Shown: piece by piece, positions 58,454 through 64,000 of the stretch
How the letters are laid out: every line of letters starts with the position of its first letter
How positions within the stretch are numbered: position 1 is the stretch's first letter
Source: Vitis vinifera
Lineage: Eukaryota; Streptophyta; Magnoliopsida; Vitales; Vitaceae
NCBI RefSeq assembly: GCF_030704535.1
Contig: NC_081807.1
Span: 4,381,001-4,445,000 of the forward strand
DNA length: 64,000 nucleotides
Direction of reading: 5' to 3'
Notes under the pieces: generated by a model
Seen by the model: only the letters and a program-made list of their open reading frames with translations
What the model was told of the DNA's origin: nothing
Database searches by the model: none
Program-made: the position numbers and the translations under genes

Positions 58454-60367
58454 ACTATTTGTTAGCATAGAAAACGGGTTAGTTAAAAGAATTACTTCCC
58501 TCACTACCACACATAATACTTCTATTGCACCATTAATCTACAAGAAAAAGGCTTCCATGATGACACAAAACTATCTAAATTAGAACACTCTCAGAAGTAG
58601 AAAAACGTAATCCATTCAAATCCGAATCCGTTGAGGGCTAAGGATGATCATATTAGACTTCGAGTAAGGAACAAATCTGCCAGCTGATCATACGCTACAC
58701 TTTCTTTTGGATGACTTTAGTAGCATTAGGATGAGTAAGGTTTCCCTGAAGCAAACTGTTTTTCCTCTAGTCTCTCTGATTAGCTAGAAGTGGGGAGAAG
58801 GAATTTGTCATTGTTAAGAAGGAAGTGTGTCAAAGACACCATTCATCATTGTCAAGCTATGAAGAAAAATACGAATCCAATTTGAAGAAAGAAACCCTCA
58901 CACAATCGATGTTTCTAGTGTCAAATTAAAAAATAGACAAAAAAATAAAAATAAAAATAAAAATGTTAGGCCTGTTTCAGAATTGTTCATTTAAAAAAAG
59001 AAAAAATAAAATTGTGTTTTAATTTTAAAAAAATATGGTTGATAACTGTTTTACCAAACAGTTTTTTTTTAAATTTTTTCTAAAAACATGTTATTTAAAA
59101 AAAAAAAGTAAAAAATTGAGCTACTTTTCTATATTTTTTTGTGAAGTATTATGAGAAATAATTGAAAATATAAAAATGTTTTTGAGAATTTTTGTTTTTC
59201 AAATAAAATTTTATTTTTGAAAATAATTAAACAGATTTTTTAAGAACTATTCTCAAACATTGTTTTTAAAAACATTTCTTGACTAGGGCTAAACAACTAC
59301 TCTTAAACCTCTGAATCCTCACTTTGCTGTATGTTCCATCTGTTTCACCACTTGATAGAACTCGTGCCTGGATGTAATAAAAGCAATTGAGGTGATATCG
59401 ATTTTAAGAGACAATTATGTGAGATATTGGGGTGTCGAGAGTTTAAAGGGAGAATAAAAGCAAGTGGAAGTTGGTGCAGCCAAATGAGATGTTAGAGGAT
59501 GAAGGGTTTAGAGGGAGTCATAATAGAGCCAAAGGAGAGAATTTAGGAAAGTGGAAAATTTCTTCTTCTACCTTTAAATATAAAAATGTATATTGACATC
59601 ACCTCTCCCCACCCTCATCTAAAACCAACCTCCTTTCAAGAGCTCATAGAAAAGTTCATACCGATTGAAATATTTAAATCTGAACCATCATATAAATTGC
59701 AACTGTTCAATGAAATCTCTCAATTCTTTGATTTTTTTTTTTATTGACCAATATGACTTAACTTTTACTAGGTCTATTTCAATCCCTTTCTTGACAAGCC
59801 TTTGACTCCAACCACCATTGAGATGTGTGATCAGATCCTTCAAGCTTTTGTTTACTAGGGAAAGCACATTAGCATTAAAGTGCTACATAAGATAATTTTG
59901 AAGGGTATAGGAGATTAATAAGCCATAACTATTTTAGAAAAATATTGATTTTTTTTGTGCAATATGGGTGGAACAATAATCTCTTTGATCAGGTCCACAT
60001 AGTGTTACATTGCTAAAAGGTAAAGAGGGATAAACTCTCTTTACATACTGTACATTGTGAATAAGTATCCATATATGTTCTATGGTTTGCATATGCAGAT
60101 ATTTACTTAAAAGATAGGACAAATCACAATGATGTCCACCTGTCCTATGTTGGATACCATCAAATTGAGCTCTTCTTATCTCATCTCATAGAAGGAATCC
60201 ATTGATGACTTCAAGCAAGCTCATCCATGAAATATTCTATAGTATGTGAATATGTAAAACCTCATGGCCACTTAAAGGGCATTTAGAGCATTTGATTCCA
60301 ATCTTTCACCAATAACATGTAGATAGGCTTCTAACTGCTTTTAAGCTTTCTAAGTTGTGATGGTTTG
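58454..60367. other. Intergenic DNA; no gene seen
   Basis: 58970..59290 is an AT-rich block ending in CTCAAACATTG and related to other array flanks. 60190..60367 is a copy of 32260..32430. The short open frames here show no known motif. No RNA gene was recognised. Confidence 0.5.
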
Positions 60368-61199
60368 TGATACAATCCACACCAAGAAATTGTGAAACTT
60401 GTGGATCAAGAATGACTCCAAGATCGTCTAGAAATCGATTTATATGAAACTGCGACCCGTTGCTCATATGGAAGCAATAACCTTGATATAATGAAGATGT
60501 CATAATCAATTATGGAAGGATTGATTAATAAGTCGAAGAAGAACGCCACGAAAATTGTTTTGATAAATTCATAGAGTTCTAAAACAACCAAACGAATTTT
60601 CTGTCACAAAATTATGAATGGAATTTGTATTGTTTTTCAATAAGCTAATGGATATTTATGTACAAAGAGGTCCACGAATTAGGCAACTAGAAAATCTCCA
60701 AATATCCTGCCTAGGATTCGTAGATAGCTAGAAAAAGGAAACTAAAACATCCTAAGTTTAATTCTGAAAATTGAAGGCCAATAAGGAAAGTATCTAAATT
60801 GGCATGCAAACCATACAACTCAGCAATAAAATATAATAATAAATAAAAAAGATAATTTAGCTATCTTAAAATGATTGCTTTAAATTTAGCTAGCCATTCT
60901 CCTTGATGAATCAAAATTGGGTAATCACCAATTTAGAAAACTCCACTAAATCCACGCAATTTGTGAGCTGTTCTCTTTGAGGGATTCTTCTAGCTTATTC
61001 AAAAGCTTGAATCATGGAAATCCAACCTTGTGGAACACTTGGAGTAGCTTCCTTAGGCCTCCACAAATTTACCTCAGCCCAAATGTTTTGAATCAGTCTA
61101 TTGAAATTTTCCTCGGACTTTTTAGCTCGAGCCCTTGTAACCAGACCAATTGGAACTTGAATAGGATCTGCATTTCGTTGGTTAGTTATGCCCTCATCA
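60368..61199 (-). mobile_element. Candidate solo LTR or truncated Ty3/gypsy-like element
   Basis: Comparison with 32400..32460 shows an inserted segment here. Its ends read TGAT...ATCA and it is flanked by GTTTG on both sides (60363..60367 and 61200..61204), a 5-bp duplication. On the minus strand its first part is an open frame ending at about 61008, containing GLVTRARAKKSEENFNRLI and then IWAEVNLWRP before TAA. This resembles the C-terminal tail of Ty3/gypsy pol polyproteins. The remainder is non-coding. A gypsy LTR overlapped by the end of pol, left as a solo LTR, would explain both features. The family and the LTR status are inferred. Confidence 0.6.
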
Positions 61200-61204
61200 G
61201 TTTG

Positions 61205-62187
61205 GATGCTCTATTAATATAAGATATTTTAATATGAAATTCGATGGTTCATTCACGATCATATGTTTATTGCCACAAGCTATATTCACCTTGTGGGAAA
61301 GAAAAATGCGAAGTTTGGATCGATCATAAGGGCTTGCAACCTTATACAGATGATTAGTTTCTAATTAATCTTTGTGATTTCACTATGAAAATTAGGATGA
61401 ATTGTTTTATAATATGTTAACAAGTCAATAGCAGATATTCAAAATAAACTTTACTTGATGAAGAAGCATATACTGCAGCAGCAACATATGTTGACTTTGG
61501 AAGGGTTGATAAATTACAATTTTGTTTGAAAAGTGTTTTTGAAAATAGTTCTTAATTTTTTAAAAATCAGTATTGATATTTTGAGAATAAAAGTATGTTT
61601 TAGACATTGAAATGTTTTAAAACCATTTTTAATTTTTTAATTAGTGCTTCATTTTTAATAATTTTTCATACTTGTATAATTATTTTTTAAAATAATTTTT
61701 TAAAATAAATAAAATCGACTAAAAGATATTCTCATAAACAATTTCCTAATTTCTATTTTTCAAAACACAAATACCATTTCCCATTTTTTGATTGCCAAAT
61801 TATTTTTTTTTTCTCAAAAATAAAAGTCAACAAATACCCTCAACAAGAAGTTAAAAGGCAAATAGCGTCCACTATCAGATTCCTAACTATTTGCACAGTT
61901 CAAACTACACTTCCTAACTAGTTGCACAATTCTTGAGTGATCTTGGTTCAACAGCCTTCTGTTGTTGGTGCAGTGCAGTTGTCGTCTATATTTTAAGTAA
62001 TGCAAAAAGAATTACTCATAGATAGAAATTTATTACTACCCAAGAGGATGAAATTTGAGATGAGAAGCTGAGAAAGGAGAACACCCACTACACAGGCCAT
62101 TCAAAGTGAGTTACACAACATAAATATACCCTAAAGCATTGGGCTAATTAGGGGACTCTCTGGCTCACATAGAGTATTATTTACTTT
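61205..62187. other. 3' flank of P450-8 with a truncated copia-E-type LTR; no gene seen
   Basis: 61205..61490 copies 32440..32720. 61520..61800 is AT-rich, as at 32740. 61874..62001 matches part of the copia-E LTR (TTCCTAACTATTTGCACAG, then TCTTGAGTGATCTTGG). The remainder runs to the P450-8 stop and copies 49087..49280. Confidence 0.7.
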
Positions 62188-64000
62188 CTATGCTGCTTCA
62201 TAACTATAGAGCTCGAAAGGTAGCCTTGGAACAATGGTGACCTCCAGTGGGGTTGCTTTGGGGGCAGTCAACCCAGGACTTTCAGTCATATCCACCGGTG
62301 AATCTGCAACCGCTCCCAATTCAAAACCATGAAGCAGTCTGGCTAGCGTCAGATGCGTCAACTCCAGTGCAAATGAGATTCCTGGGCATACCCTTCTACC
62401 TGAACCAAAGGGTAGAAGTTCATAATTTTTACCCCTAACATCCAAACCTGCATGCTTTGTCAGGAACCTCTCTGGTTGGAACTCCAAAGGGTCCAACCAG
62501 ACTCTGGGGTCACGATGCAACTTCCAGAGATTAACCAAAAGGCGCGTCCCAGCTTGGATGTGAAAGCCAGCCACAGTGCAATCTTCCATGGCCTCATGTG
62601 GCAGGGAAAGTGGCCCAGGAGGGTACAATCGTAATGTTTCCTTGACGATGGCTTGCAAGTAGACGAGGTTTTTTATATCTGATCCATCCACTTGGCGATG
62701 CTTTCCCACATGGATTTCCAGCTCTGCTTGTGCTTTTTTTAGCGCATGGCGGTTGTTCAGTAGAAGAGAGAGGGCCCATGTAAGAGTGATAGATGTTGTG
62801 TCATTGCCAGCTAATATGAGGTTCTGCAATCAACAAATGATGTCGACTTCAATATGTGATCAGGAAAAGTTTACTTATCAGTAGTGAAATACCATGTTTA
62901 GCAGAATGATAAAACAAACCGTGAATAAGGAATCTAAGTGAAATTTGATCACCCCACCTGGTTTGTCATGATAAATACAGATGATAAAGCTATACTGGAT
63001 TTGATGAATGCTTGTAGAAATGCGAGGAGGGTTTAGGAAATTGGGCAGAAAAAGTTGCAGAAATTATGATAGTAGATGGTGGTTTTTTTTCTTTTCGTTT
63101 CATGCTCAGGTTATGGAAGTAGCAGGGACATACCGAGCAAGTGCCCTTAATGATGGTGTCAGGATCACGACCAGAGAATTGGCCATCATCTATGACAGAA
63201 AGCATGGCATGTATGAAGTCTTGCTCAGCCCCATTGTCGTTCGCAGAAAGCCTATTCTGGCGATGCTCCTCCACCCAGCTTCCAAGCACATAATCCACCT
63301 CCTTAGCTACTCTCTTCATTTCAGCGGTAAACCCTTTCATCGTGTCCAACCAGCCGAGAAAAGGGATGACATCCGAGACCATGAACAGCCCCAGTAGAAT
63401 AATGAAATCCTCAAAGGCCTTCTTGGCCCGTTTTGGCTCATCACCACAGGCATGGGTCCCAAAATACCGTTTCCCAGCAATTGCTCTCACCACTACGTTC
63501 AGTGCCAAGTTCCCAAATCTTTCCTTCATCTCCACCAAAGCGGGGCCGTCCTTGTTGCTTGCCCATTGCCCATAAAGCTCTTTTATTAAGATCTTGACTT
63601 CTGAGTCCTGGACATGCTTGTGCATCTCAAGCTGGCGGTTTGACAGCAGCTCAACCATGGCTAACTTCCGCACATCACGCCAGTATGGTCCATAAGGAGC
63701 AAAGACAAACGAGCCATGATCATAGCCTATGAGCTTTATTGCTAAGGATCTTGGTCGAGTTGCGAATACCTTGTCACTTGTAGTGTAACATTCCTTTGCT
63801 ACTTCCCAGCTACTAACCACCAATGTTTTTTTGAGGCCAAGACGAACGCAAAAGATGGGTCCATACTTATCAGCCATGTCTCCAAGTGTCCGATGTAGCA
63901 GCTTGTCTGCTCCTAGAAGATGAAGGTGACCGATAAGAGGCCATCGCCCGGACGGCTCTGGTGGCCTTTTGCCTCTCTTCTTGTTCCCTTTGGCATTAAG
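62188..64000 (-). CDS. P450-8: CYP82-like cytochrome P450, N-terminus beyond window edge
   Basis: Exon 2 is 62188..62823 (211 codons plus TAG) and exon 1 is 63134..64000, open to the window edge. The intron is 62824..63133 with GT and AG ends in phase 0. Given 316 codons in exon 1 of P450-1, about 27 codons (the start and membrane anchor) lie outside the window. Visible motifs are the hinge [19 protein letters not shown]-helix WRDVRK, I-helix AGNDTTS, K-helix KETLR, PERFL, haem loop [10 protein letters not shown] and C-terminus FELYSYEAA. No stop, frameshift or active-site change was seen, so it is likely functional. It is the closest relative of the dead P450-5. Substrate unknown; ER location expected. 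Confidence 0.93.

Noticed and set aside
59934-60122. Short minus-strand frame in the spacer before the solo-LTR candidate
   Set aside because: No recognisable domain, no conservation with the paralogous flank, and AT-rich composition typical of random frames.

Overview
The window looks like nuclear DNA of a woody eudicot, most consistent with grapevine (Vitis). That assignment rests on AT-rich intergenic DNA, two-exon P450 genes with GT-AG introns, and dense Ty1/copia elements primed by initiator-Met tRNA; no species-diagnostic sequence was tested. I found no bacterial genes, tRNA, rRNA or CRISPR array.

The backbone is a tandem array of CYP82-type cytochrome P450 genes, all on the minus strand. 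I number the main copies P450-1 to P450-8 from left to right. P450-1 (1..1539) and P450-8 (62188..64000) are open in the parts visible but are cut by the window edges. P450-3 (19237..21474) is the only complete, uninterrupted gene, about 516 aa in two exons. P450-2, -4, -5, -6 and -7 are pseudogenes. Further exon relics lie at 2815..3087, 5983..6232, 29150..29475, 57370..57660 and 58240..58453. The family exon structure is about 316 codons, a phase-0 intron, then about 211 codons.

The array is heavily invaded by LTR retrotransposons. P450-2 carries copia-A (7650..11698) in exon 2 and copia-B (12735..16519) in exon 1, each with a perfect 5-bp target duplication. The two copia-B LTRs are identical by eye. 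Copia-C (34806..about 38390) cuts P450-5, copia-D (38853..43028) splits the P450-6 relic, and copia-G (51179..56114) sits on the start codon of P450-7. Copia-E (44551..49085) lies between genes and contains a small nested element, copia-F (46616..47203). A candidate solo LTR with a Ty3/gypsy-like pol end lies at 60368..61199. DNA elements include a non-autonomous Mutator-like element (24739..27527, 9-bp target duplication) and a MITE in the intron of P450-3 (20041..20365).

Segmental duplication is also visible. The 5' flank of P450-1 (about 1507..2172) has an inverted copy at 3088..3741 and a direct copy at 56115..56760, the displaced flank of P450-7. P450-5 and P450-8 are close copies, as are P450-2, -4 and -6. 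A 22-unit, 21-bp minisatellite lies at 23172..23632. I do not claim a new biochemical system. The most notable structures are the promoter hairpin, the insertions concentrated in P450 exons, the start-codon insertion, the young but internally deleted copia-B and the MULE.
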